A stretch of DNA of 64,000 bases, taken from an uncultured Treponema sp. (GTDB lineage: Bacteria > Spirochaetota > Spirochaetia > Treponematales > Treponemataceae). The stretch lies in the NCBI GenBank assembly GCA_910584475.1, contig CAJUBD010000006.1:62001-126000 (forward strand), read 5' to 3'. The position numbers and the translations under genes are program-made. A model generated the notes under the pieces. That model had not been told where the DNA came from, searched no databases, and saw nothing but the letters and a program-made list of their open reading frames with translations. Positions 50,696-58,516 of this stretch are shown here, in pieces; within the stretch, counting starts at the first letter, position 1; each line of letters opens with the position of its first letter.

Positions 50696-51055
50696 TTGCG
50701 GAGTCCGTCGATTTTACCGGTCCGCTCCGTCTTATGCAATCCGCGAGAGTTTATGCGGGCAATCATCGATGTGCGAAGAAATCCGCGCTCGGGACGGAGG
50801 CTGCCGTCGGCTGAAAATGAGTTTCAACGACGGTTGATTCGGGCAATCCGCGTTGAATGGCACTTTCAACGCTCGTTTGCTCAAACAATCCGCGCGGAAC
50901 AGGACGAAAAATCGGCGTTGACGCGTGAAGTCAGCGTCGAATGGGAAAATCCACGCGCGTTGATGAAAGCAGTCCGCGCGGAACAGGACAAAAAATCGGC
51001 GTTGATGAAAGCAGTCCGCGATGTTTGGAGCAATCAACGCCCGTTGATGTGGTGA
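50696..51055 (+). CDS. repeat-built ORF of 14-residue units (42-bp tandem repeats)
   Basis: 119 aa if TTG at 50696 is used, 100 aa from the ATG at 50753; neither has a good SD. From 50705 the protein divides into 14-residue units; the last five (50831-51040) are regular: RLIRAIRVEWHFQR, SFAQTIRAEQDEKS, ALTREVSVEWENPR, ALMKAVRAEQDKKS, ALMKAVRDVWSNQR, then PLMW and stop. W- and Q-type units alternate, giving an 84-bp higher-order repeat. Two heptads per unit suggest an amphipathic helix. A peptide and a non-coding repeat are both possible. Confidence 0.45.
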   Translation: MRSPSILPVRSVLCNPREFMRAIIDVRRNPRSGRRLPSAENEFQRRLIRAIRVEWHFQRSFAQTIRAEQDEKSALTREVSVEWENPRALMKAVRAEQDKKSALMKAVRDVWSNQRPLMW

Positions 51056-51134
51056 ATCCTCATGGATGGATACCGTCAACGATTTGGAATTGTATTTTCA
51101 AACATAAAATATTTCAATAAATCCAGGAGATTTT

Positions 51135-51845
51135 ATGGCAAAAACGGCGAAAATCGGGCTGAAGAACCTGAGAAATGACGAGAGCTACTCGTTTCACAAG
51201 GCGGTTTCGGAGCTGGCATCTCAAATCAAGTACGACGGCGCGAAGCCCTTTTCCGAAGCCTACGGCGAGGCATTTTCCGCGCTCCGCGAGGCCATAGACC
51301 AGGAGGCCGGCCAAAGCGCGGCGGCAAGGGCGCAGGAAGCGGACGGAGCGCGCGACGTGGCGTGGCAGGGAGCGAACGCATATATCAAGGCTATGGGAAT
51401 GTATCACCCAGTGGTCGAGACGCGTCGCGCGGCTGAAAAGATTATGAGCCTTTTTGAAAAATACGGGAATCCTACGAAACTTTCTCTCGCGGAGGAAACA
51501 AGCGTTCTTGAGAATCTTGTGGAAAGCATAGAAAGGCAGGCCGCGGACGAGGTGGAGACTTGCATTTTCGGAGTTTGGGTCTCGAACATCAAGGAAAGGC
51601 AGGCGGAATTCGCCAGGGCCTCGAAAATCAGCGTGGAAGAGAAGGCGGATCGCATCGTGGGCAAGGTAAAGAACGCGCGGACTTCGTGTGACGATGCGTT
51701 CGCCTCTGTCTGCTCGTATGCGAACGCTATGTCCAAGATTGCCGGGAGCGAGGGCTTCGACGATTTCATCGGCCGCGTGAACGTCATCATTGAAAGGCAG
51801 CGTCAGACTACGCGCGCGAGGATGAAGAGCGCGACCGGGGCGTAA
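51135..51845 (+). CDS. DUF6261-like helical protein
   Basis: 236 aa, soluble, all-helical by eye. KIGLKNLRNDESYSFHKAV at the start resembles DUF6261 proteins, known mainly from host-associated bacteria with no assigned role. Starts after SD AGGAG, 80 bp beyond the repeat ORF, and is probably on the same transcript. Confidence 0.6.
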   Translation: MAKTAKIGLKNLRNDESYSFHKAVSELASQIKYDGAKPFSEAYGEAFSALREAIDQEAGQSAAARAQEADGARDVAWQGANAYIKAMGMYHPVVETRRAAEKIMSLFEKYGNPTKLSLAEETSVLENLVESIERQAADEVETCIFGVWVSNIKERQAEFARASKISVEEKADRIVGKVKNARTSCDDAFASVCSYANAMSKIAGSEGFDDFIGRVNVIIERQRQTTRARMKSATGA

Positions 51846-51885
51846 GAAGTGCTTTCCAAAGGCGCATACTGCAAAGCATAGACAA

Positions 51886-54327
51886 ATGGAAATGACATCA
51901 CGAATATCCATGCCCGTCGTAATCGCGATGCGGCGGGAAATAGAGCGCGCGGGCGGAAACGAAGTCTTTTTTGTCGCTAAGACAAACGAGAATGGAGTCG
52001 TCACGTCGGCAAAGGCTCTGTCGCGCGGAGACGAGCACAGCGTTCCCATAAATTTTGGGGAAAGCAGGGAGCCTTGCGTCCTCATTCACAATCACCCTGG
52101 CGGGAACCTCACTCCTTCCGAGGCAGACATGGCCGCCGCTTCGCGCGCGAACGAAAATTCGCAGGGCTTTTATATCGTAAACAATTCCGTCACCGAAATT
52201 TACGTGGTGATGGAACCCGTGCTCGCGAAAAGGCTCGAGCCGCTCGACGCGGAATTTGCCGCTTCGTGCATAAGCGAGGGCGGCTCGCTTTCCGTGATGT
52301 CTGAAAACTTCGAGGAGCGTCCCGTACAGGTGAGACTCTTGAAATCCATCGCGAATGCTTTCAACAAGGGGCAGGTGGGCGCGTTCGAGGCCGGGACCGG
52401 CGTGGGAAAAAGCTACGCGTACCTCATTCCCGCAATATTGTGGGCGGCGCAAAACAAAGAGCGCGTCGTCATTTCCACGGGCACGATAAACCTTCAGCAG
52501 CAGTTGAGCGAAAAGGACATTCCCGCCGCGCAGAAAATTCTCGGAAAGGAAGTGAAGGCGATTCTCGTAAAGGGGCGCAACAACTACGTCTGCCTGAGAA
52601 GGCTTGAGGAATTGGGCAAGGAGCGCGACTTGTTCACCAATGAATCCGAGGCGCTTGAAAAGATTCGCGAATGGGCGAAGACTTCACCGAGCGGAAGCCG
52701 AAGCGACCTCTCGTTCTTTCCTCCCGAAAATGTTTGGTCGCGCGTCGCGTCGGAGAGCGACGCCTGCATGGGGCTTCATTGTCCTTTCCGCGACAAATGC
52801 TTCGTGATGTCGCTTAGGCGCGAGGCGAGCGACGCGCAGATCCTCGTGGTGAACCATCACTTGCTTTTCGCCGACATCGAGTCGCGCATGAACGGAGTGG
52901 GATACGACGACAGCGCGGTGCTTCCTCCTTATCGTCGAATTGTTTTCGACGAGGCGCACGGAATAGAGAACGCCGCCACCAGTTTTTTCAGCGAGCAAAT
53001 CACCCGAATGAAAATAATCAAGCAGATGAATCTATTGTACCGCAAGAGACGTTCGAGTTACGCCGGCTATATCTTCACGCTCGTCGCGCTTTCCACGCAG
53101 GAAGACACTTCGGACGACGTGGCGGAGGCGATGGAGCAGATAAAATCCGACATCGCGGGCCTTGAGACGGCGGCGTTGGACATAATGCAAAACGAATCGA
53201 CGCTCCGGCTTTACGAAAAGACGCGCGCCTCGTTCTCGCCTGTGATTTCCCTTTTGGGAACGCTGGCGAAAGATTTGGAGAGGCTCGTCTCCGCCGTGCG
53301 GAAGATCATGGACGGTCTTTCGGAAGAGGACAAGGCGGAAAACGCGTATTGGGAAACGAAGTCTATTTTGCGGCACTTGGAGAGCGGCGCGATTCTTTGC
53401 AAGGATTTTGCGTTTTGGGACGAAAAGCGCGACATGGTTTTCTGGATTCAAAAGCAGCGTCTGCCAGAGGGCTTTGCGTCCGACGGCAACGCGACTTATG
53501 TAGTGTTCTCGCGCACTCCTCTTTATATCGCGCCGCTTATGAATGCCGGCGTTTTCGAGCCGATGGAAAGCGTCGTGTGCACTTCCGCCACGCTCAAGAT
53601 AAGCGCGGACTTCGGGTTTTGGATGCGGCGCACGGGCGTTTCCTTGGTTTCGCAGGAAAGGGTAGCCGCCGAAAGCTTCGACTCGCCGTTCCCTTATGAA
53701 AAGAACGTGCTGCTCGCTATTGTGCGCGACATTCCTTTTCCGAACAGCATAGATTTTCAAATGCACATAGAGCGCGCGCTTTTGAAACTGATTCGCGCGA
53801 GCGGCGGGAGCACGTTGGTTTTGTTCACGTCTTACGATTCTCTGAAGAACGCCTACGCGCAATTGCAGGGGAGCCTTTCTGAACTCGGGATAAACGTCTT
53901 GCGCCAGGGCGACGACGACCGCTTCAGGCTTTTGGACAGATTCAAAGGCGACAAGACGAGCGTGCTTTTCGCCACGGACTCGTTCTGGCAGGGAATTGAC
54001 GTTCCCGGGGATTCTTTGCGGCAAGTCGTCATCGTGAAACTGCCTTTTTCCGTTCCCTCCGACCCTGTTTTCGCGGCGAGGGCGCAGGAAATCGACGAGC
54101 GCGGAGGCTCTTCCTTTATGGAACTTTCCGTTCCCGAGGCGGTGATTAAGTTCCGCCAGGGATTCGGACGCCTTGTCCGCCGCGGCGACGACAGCGGAAC
54201 TGTCGTGGTGCTCGACCGCCGAATCATGGAAAAGCCATACGGCAGGATATTCATGCAAAGCCTTCCGAAGACGCGCGTGATGTACGACAGCGTGGATGAC
54301 ATCGCGAATTGTGTCATGAGGCTATAG
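51886..54327 (+). CDS. DinG-family helicase with an N-terminal JAB/MPN (RadC-like) domain
   Basis: 813 aa. Residues 1-115 form a JAB1/MPN domain with an intact JAMM motif: H68-N-H70-P, S78 and D81 (HNHPGGNLTPSEAD), Glu near 26. Residues 140-813 are an XPD/DinG superfamily-2 helicase: GAFEAGTGVGKSYAYLIP, four Cys of an iron-sulfur domain (YVC, then DACMGLHCPFRDKC), VFDEAH box, and the C-terminal QGIDVPGD and FRQGFGRLVRR motifs. A 5'-3' helicase fused to a putative metallopeptidase. Confidence 0.88.
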   Translation: MEMTSRISMPVVIAMRREIERAGGNEVFFVAKTNENGVVTSAKALSRGDEHSVPINFGESREPCVLIHNHPGGNLTPSEADMAAASRANENSQGFYIVNNSVTEIYVVMEPVLAKRLEPLDAEFAASCISEGGSLSVMSENFEERPVQVRLLKSIANAFNKGQVGAFEAGTGVGKSYAYLIPAILWAAQNKERVVISTGTINLQQQLSEKDIPAAQKILGKEVKAILVKGRNNYVCLRRLEELGKERDLFTNESEALEKIREWAKTSPSGSRSDLSFFPPENVWSRVASESDACMGLHCPFRDKCFVMSLRREASDAQILVVNHHLLFADIESRMNGVGYDDSAVLPPYRRIVFDEAHGIENAATSFFSEQITRMKIIKQMNLLYRKRRSSYAGYIFTLVALSTQEDTSDDVAEAMEQIKSDIAGLETAALDIMQNESTLRLYEKTRASFSPVISLLGTLAKDLERLVSAVRKIMDGLSEEDKAENAYWETKSILRHLESGAILCKDFAFWDEKRDMVFWIQKQRLPEGFASDGNATYVVFSRTPLYIAPLMNAGVFEPMESVVCTSATLKISADFGFWMRRTGVSLVSQERVAAESFDSPFPYEKNVLLAIVRDIPFPNSIDFQMHIERALLKLIRASGGSTLVLFTSYDSLKNAYAQLQGSLSELGINVLRQGDDDRFRLLDRFKGDKTSVLFATDSFWQGIDVPGDSLRQVVIVKLPFSVPSDPVFAARAQEIDERGGSSFMELSVPEAVIKFRQGFGRLVRRGDDSGTVVVLDRRIMEKPYGRIFMQSLPKTRVMYDSVDDIANCVMRL

Positions 54328-54350
54328 TTATTTTTGGAAAACACGCGCTA

Positions 54351-54379
54351 TTGACTTTTAGGGAAAACCGTGATACAAT
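54351..54379 (+). promoter_or_regulatory. leaderless promoter of plsC
   Basis: TTGACT (54351-54356), 17 nt, TACAAT (54374-54379), six bases to the ATG at 54386. Confidence 0.8.
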
Positions 54380-54385
54380 GTCAGA

Positions 54386-55144
54386 ATGTTTTTCACCACC
54401 TTGAGCAATTTCATTGTCTTTCTTGTGCTTGTAGGTATCATCGCGCTTCCGGCTTTCTTTTTGGATTTTTTCTATCCTTTTTCGCACAAGATTTGCGTGA
54501 AGATTTCTGACTACATTGTGAGGATGTGCGCGCCTCTTATCTTTTCCATCCTCAAGACATATACGCAGTTTCGCCTTACTCTCTTTTCGGACAAAAAGCA
54601 GGAGCTTCCGGAGCAGTTCATTTTGATTTCGAACCATCAGAGTTTGCTTGACATACCAGTGTATATGGTTTTCCTGAAAGGGCGGGACGTGCGCTTCGTG
54701 GCAAAGGATTCGCTGAGCCATCACATTCCGCTCGTCTCTCCGATGCTGAAGTCTCATGGGCATTGCTTTATCCCTCGAATTGGGGGCGCGTCCGTGGGAA
54801 TGAAGAGAATCGACGCGTTTTCACGGCGTTGCCTCGAAAACAAATGGAATCCTGTAATCTTTCCCGAGGGAACCCGAAGCCGAGATGGAAGCGTAGGAAA
54901 ATTCTACAGCGCGGGTTTCCGAATAATTGCCGATTCGACGAAGCTGCCCATAGTAGCCTGTGTCGTTGACGAGGGGTACAAGATAAACGACATCCGCCAT
55001 GTCGTCGAGAACATGCGAAACGTCAACTACCATGTGAAGATCCTAAAGGTTTATCCGCCCGCGCTTACAAAAGAAGATCAAGTCGCAATATTGGAAGATT
55101 CCCATAATTTGATGGAAAAGCAATTGGAAGAGTGGAGAAAATAG
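54386..55144 (+). CDS. plsC: 1-acyl-sn-glycerol-3-phosphate acyltransferase
   Basis: 252 aa. N-terminal membrane helix (LSNFIVFLVLVGIIALPAFFL), then the acyltransferase motifs NHQSLLD (HX4D), RFVAKDSL, FPEGTRSRDG and IPVxY-like IVACVVDEGY. Makes phosphatidic acid at the inner membrane. mRNA leaderless. Confidence 0.9.
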   Translation: MFFTTLSNFIVFLVLVGIIALPAFFLDFFYPFSHKICVKISDYIVRMCAPLIFSILKTYTQFRLTLFSDKKQELPEQFILISNHQSLLDIPVYMVFLKGRDVRFVAKDSLSHHIPLVSPMLKSHGHCFIPRIGGASVGMKRIDAFSRRCLENKWNPVIFPEGTRSRDGSVGKFYSAGFRIIADSTKLPIVACVVDEGYKINDIRHVVENMRNVNYHVKILKVYPPALTKEDQVAILEDSHNLMEKQLEEWRK

Positions 55145-55158
55145 AATGGAGTCTATAT

Positions 55159-55203
55159 GCGGCGAAAGGTCTGCAAACGGAGCGTCCGTCGACCTTTCGC
55201 CGC
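55159..55203. terminator. 13-bp perfect hairpin between plsC and the zinc-ribbon gene
   Basis: Arms GCGGCGAAAGGTC and GACCTTTCGCCGC; the loop holds ACGGA/TCCGT, giving a two-tier hairpin. It sits between convergent genes and lacks a long T run on either side, so termination is likely but not certain. Confidence 0.6.
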
Positions 55204-55208
55204 GCAGA

Positions 55209-55382
55209 TTATTTGAAGTCTTTCGGTCTGCGTTCGGTGCGCTTGCACTTGCTGCATTCCGCGACGTTCTTGAGACGACCTGCCTGCAAAATTGTCTTCA
55301 TTGCGATTTCGCCGCCACAATCGGGACAGATGAATTTCTGCGTGGCAACAGTGGTGCGCGAGTTTTTACTTGCTCCGGCCAT
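55209..55382 (-). CDS. small zinc-ribbon protein
   Basis: 57 aa. Strong SD GGAGG six bases before the ATG. Two Cys knuckles: FICPDCGGE (C19, C22) and AECSKCKRTE (C43, C46), with basic ends (RRPKDFK). It looks like a ribosome- or RNA-associated zinc ribbon; it is not L33 by sequence. Its own promoter (55420-55448) is strong. I do not know a function. Confidence 0.8.
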   Translation of the reverse strand: MAGASKNSRTTVATQKFICPDCGGEIAMKTILQAGRLKNVAECSKCKRTERRPKDFK

Positions 55383-55419
55383 TTTGTTCCTCCAAAATCA
55401 ATTCAATTTTGATTGCAAT

Positions 55420-55448
55420 ATTCTATAAGAAAGGCGCGAAAATGTCAA
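55420..55448 (-). promoter_or_regulatory. sigma70-type promoter of the zinc-ribbon gene
   Basis: Minus strand TTGACA (55443-55448), 17 nt, TAGAAT (55420-55425), lying in the last codons of the pseudouridine synthase gene. Confidence 0.85.
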
Positions 55449-56370
55449 GTGCGTTTTCAAAATATGTTTTAAGAAACGCACAAAAATTTTCGGGAAGCGC
55501 ACCTTGCAAAAAATTCGGCAAAGACAAGTCGTTCGCCGGAAATTCCATTTTGTATGCATGCAAAAAGTATTGTCCGCGGACAGGCGCAGGGCGTTTTTGT
55601 CCGCCGTATTTTTCGTCGCCAAAAAGCGGATGTCCATGCGATGCGCCGTGGATTCTGATTTGATGCTTTCTTCCGGTGAGAATTTTGTATTCGACAAGTG
55701 TCAAGTCAAGTCCGCCGAAATTGCCGTGCGCGAGCGGACGCGCGACAGTCTGCGCGCTTTTTCCTTCTATTTCGTCGCGCCAAATTTCTTCTTGCGAAAT
55801 TCTTCCTTCTGCGATCCCAAAATAAGATTTTTTTATTTCATGACTTTTTATTTTTTCAGAAAACCATTTCGCGCCTAAAAGCGACGCTGAAAAAGCGACA
55901 AGCCCTGAAGTGTTTTTGTCGAGACGGTGAAGCGGACCTGATCGAAATGAAATTGAAGTCGCATTTTTTGTAAACGATTTCGAAAAAAATTCTGCGAGAG
56001 AATTTTCTCCGTGAACGCTGATGCCGCAAGGCTTGTTCAAGAATACTATATGTTCATTTTGAAAGACAGTTATCTTTTCGATTGAAATTTTTTGATTTGA
56101 AACGGAATCTTGCGAAGCGGCAGGAAAAGGAATTTCGCAAGGCTTTGTTTCTTGGCTTTCGTTTTCGAACAAAAATGCCGCGACGGAAAGCTCGTCGCCT
56201 TTTTGCGTGAGGCGGTTCGGCGGAATTTTTTGCGAATTGAGCTTCACAAGGCCTTTTCGGAGCGCGGAATAAATTTGCCCCTGCGCTTTATGTGGCAAAA
56301 GCCGCCTTAAGACGCGGTCAACCCTTCGCTGGGAATCGTCCTCTTGAAGATAAAATTTTTTCCAGTCCAA
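55423..56370 (-). CDS. RluA-family RNA pseudouridine synthase
   Basis: 315 aa from a TTG at 56370, chosen because GAGG lies five bases upstream; the only other in-frame start, a TTG at 56463, would translate intergenic hairpins. S4-like domain (RRVDRVLRRLL), then the catalytic HRLDKNTSGLVAF with Asp, LTGRKHQIRIH and GDEKYGG. Isomerises uridine in rRNA or tRNA; which site is not known. Confidence 0.88.
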   Translation of the reverse strand: MDWKKFYLQEDDSQRRVDRVLRRLLPHKAQGQIYSALRKGLVKLNSQKIPPNRLTQKGDELSVAAFLFENESQETKPCEIPFPAASQDSVSNQKISIEKITVFQNEHIVFLNKPCGISVHGENSLAEFFSKSFTKNATSISFRSGPLHRLDKNTSGLVAFSASLLGAKWFSEKIKSHEIKKSYFGIAEGRISQEEIWRDEIEGKSAQTVARPLAHGNFGGLDLTLVEYKILTGRKHQIRIHGASHGHPLFGDEKYGGQKRPAPVRGQYFLHAYKMEFPANDLSLPNFLQGALPENFCAFLKTYFENALDIFAPFL

Positions 56371-56397
56371 AAAAGCCTCGCATAATTTAGAGAGTTT

Positions 56398-56537
56398 AAA
56401 ATTGTCGCTGAAATCGCGCGACAATTTTAATTTCGAGTTTTTTTCAAAAACTCGCTTATTCAATGCGATTTTTCACCTCGTTGCAAAATCGCGTTTTCAA
56501 CAGTTCTCGAATTTGACAATTCGCTCACTGTTGAAAA
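56398..56537. repeat. four-hairpin array between divergent genes
   Basis: AAAATTGTCGC/GCGACAATTTT (56398-56428), CGAGTTTTT/AAAAACTCG (56434-56454), GCGATTTT/AAAATCGC (56465-56492), TTTTCAACAGT/ACTGTTGAAAA (56494-56537). It fills the gap before the DUF212 promoter. Confidence 0.75.
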
Positions 56538-56582
56538 TTAAGGAGTTTTTTAATTTTAGTGGAAAAAAAAACTTCTTGCTAC

Positions 56583-56610
56583 TAGACAAAACTTTCATAG
56601 TGAGTAAAAT
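56583..56610 (+). promoter_or_regulatory. near-leaderless promoter of the DUF212-rnf operon
   Basis: TAGACA (56583-56588), 16 nt, TAAAAT (56605-56610). The ATG at 56618 follows after seven bases, with another in-frame ATG at 56615. Confidence 0.6.
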
Positions 56611-56617
56611 GGTAATG

Positions 56618-57097
56618 ATGATTTATATGGTAAAATTGGGCATAATAGAACTTTTCTCCAATCCGGTTTTTCAGGCGTGCATTTTCAGTTGGTTTTGCGC
56701 CCAGTTCTTAAAGACGATTATAAATCTTTTTTCGGGAAAAATTCACGGTCTGAAGACTTTGTTTGAATTTCTTGTTTGGAGGACAGGAGGCTTTCCTTCA
56801 AGCCACACGGCTCTTGTCACTACGCTTACGACATGCGTCGCGTTCCGCTCAGGGCTTTCGAGCGACGTGTTCATGCTTTCGGTTTGTTTTTTGATGGTCA
56901 CTATTCGGGACGCGCTCGGAGTGAGACGGGCGAGCGGCTTGCAGGCGAAAAAGCTCAATGAACTTGGAAGCGAATTGCAGGAAAAGGAAATCATAGACTA
57001 CAGGCCAATCAAGGAAATTATGGGGCACCGTCCGATGGAAGTCGTGTTCGGCGCGATTTTAGGTTTTTTCATAGGATTGGGGTTCGCGGTTTTGTAA
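56618..57097 (+). CDS. DUF212 (divergent PAP2-like) membrane protein
   Basis: 159 aa from the ATG at 56618 (in-frame ATGs at 56609, 56615 and 56627 are close alternatives). Four membrane segments; conserved GGFPSSHTALVTTLT, then IRDALGVRRASGLQA, and GHRPMEVVFGAILG near the end, all DUF212/YuiD marks. Related to lipid phosphatases without an assigned substrate. Starts the operon that carries rnf. Confidence 0.88.
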   Translation: MIYMVKLGIIELFSNPVFQACIFSWFCAQFLKTIINLFSGKIHGLKTLFEFLVWRTGGFPSSHTALVTTLTTCVAFRSGLSSDVFMLSVCFLMVTIRDALGVRRASGLQAKKLNELGSELQEKEIIDYRPIKEIMGHRPMEVVFGAILGFFIGLGFAVL

Positions 57098-57100
57098 ATT

Positions 57101-58516
57101 ATGGAATTGTTGAAAAAGTATGTCGCGCCCGCTTTTGTCGCGCTTTTCGTTTTGGCGCTTTTTATTTTGCTGAAATCTTCTCCCGCTTATAAGCTTTGGA
57201 AAGGCTATGCCGTCTTGAGCGTTCCGTCAGATTCTGACATGCGCGTCGTAAGCAATGTGCTTTTGGAAAGCGGATGCAATGAAGTGATTTCATTGGAAGC
57301 GCAGCGCTATGACGACGATTCGCTTTTCGGCGGATTGGTTTTTCAGGAATTCGACGAAAGCTATAATCGGGGAAAGGCGCTTTATTTTTTCGACAAGGAC
57401 AGGCGCGCGAGGCTGTGCTACATTCCGGATTCGTGCAAAATGCAGGCGCAAAAGGCGGTTTCGTTTTTAAACCAAAATTACGGAGTCGGCGCGAGACTTG
57501 ACGACACGGGGAGATTTCCTTTTATCGCGCCGCTTGTGGCGTTGGCGGTATTTTTGTTTTTCCTTTTCATTTCGGAAAACAAAATCGTGTTTTTCGCGGG
57601 CGGCATTTTTCCTCTTGTTTTCTGTTTTTGCAATCCTCTTTTTGCTTCCGCGGCGGCATCTGGACTTGAGTTCTACGCGCTTTATCTCGCGCAAAAAGTC
57701 TGGCGGCGGCGCGGCTCGAGCGAATTTTTGCTTAGGAATCATTGCATTTGGATTTTTTCCCTTGCGGCGATTGTGGCGGCGTTCGCGACGGGCTTTGTAT
57801 GCGGAATACTTTTTCTGCTGAATTTTTTCGCCGCCGTCTCTGCTCTTTACCTTGTCTTGAATTTGCAGGAGAGATATGAAACGCGCTTTCATTTTGTTCC
57901 CATCCTTATGCGCAATGCGAAGATGGTCGGCAAGATGAATTTGAATTCCGTGAAAAACATGCTGGTGTGCTCTTGCGCCGCGTTCGCGCTCCTGTTTTTG
58001 TTTTTGACCGGCGCGAATTTTTCATCGTCGAATCCGGACAAGGACTTGTATTTTCCTGCCCCTGCGAAGTATAATGGGAGTTCCGGCGCGTTCGCGTCTT
58101 TGGACGATTTTTTCGCGAAAAAGTGGAACGCGATTTCATCGCAGTATAGTTCCCTCAACAAGGTAAACGCGAATGTCGTTTACCCTGCGGAAGGCGAGAC
58201 CGTAAAATGGACGCGCTATTCCAAAATGGACGGCGAAATAAATGCCAGCGAGCAAATAGTTTGTGTCTACGATGAGGCATTCAGAAAGGACGCGCTTGAC
58301 TCGATAAAAAATGCGGACTATCCGGCAATTGAAAAATTGTGGATTGAACAGGGAGAAAAATTTTCCACGGAATATACGGTCGGAGAGAGAGTGGGCGAAA
58401 GCGGAGCGGCGGTCGTGCCCGCGCTTTTGCTCGCGATGTTTTTGCCGTTGGGAATGGCTTTGTTTTATATTTTTGTTTGGAGAAATAGACGAAAATGCTT
58501 TCTGAATTCGTGTTAA
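57101..58516 (+). CDS. polytopic membrane protein of the rnf operon, unknown function
   Basis: 471 aa. One N-terminal helix (8-26), a soluble N domain to about 140 (YAVLSVPSDSDMRVVSNVLLE), a hydrophobic core of about six helices (145-310), a second soluble domain, and a C-terminal helix (about 437-460). No recognised family. Starts four bases after the DUF212 gene and overlaps rnfC by 22 bp. Possibly an accessory or assembly factor for the Rnf complex, by position only. Confidence 0.65.
   Translation: MELLKKYVAPAFVALFVLALFILLKSSPAYKLWKGYAVLSVPSDSDMRVVSNVLLESGCNEVISLEAQRYDDDSLFGGLVFQEFDESYNRGKALYFFDKDRRARLCYIPDSCKMQAQKAVSFLNQNYGVGARLDDTGRFPFIAPLVALAVFLFFLFISENKIVFFAGGIFPLVFCFCNPLFASAAASGLEFYALYLAQKVWRRRGSSEFLLRNHCIWIFSLAAIVAAFATGFVCGILFLLNFFAAVSALYLVLNLQERYETRFHFVPILMRNAKMVGKMNLNSVKNMLVCSCAAFALLFLFLTGANFSSSNPDKDLYFPAPAKYNGSSGAFASLDDFFAKKWNAISSQYSSLNKVNANVVYPAEGETVKWTRYSKMDGEINASEQIVCVYDEAFRKDALDSIKNADYPAIEKLWIEQGEKFSTEYTVGERVGESGAAVVPALLLAMFLPLGMALFYIFVWRNRRKCFLNSC

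Noticed and set aside
50831..51040. CRISPR-like spacing of repeats
   Set aside because: Units are contiguous 42-bp tandem repeats without spacers, and no cas genes are present.
50732..51079. Minus-strand frame across the 42-bp repeats (115 residues, also repetitive)
   Set aside because: Any frame through a 42-bp repeat is repetitive; the promoter at 50609-50637 reads the plus strand, and no minus-strand promoter or SD was found.
56371..56463. Longer N terminus for the RluA-family protein
   Set aside because: The added 31 codons cover intergenic hairpins; the TTG at 56370 has a GAGG site and begins just before the conserved domain.
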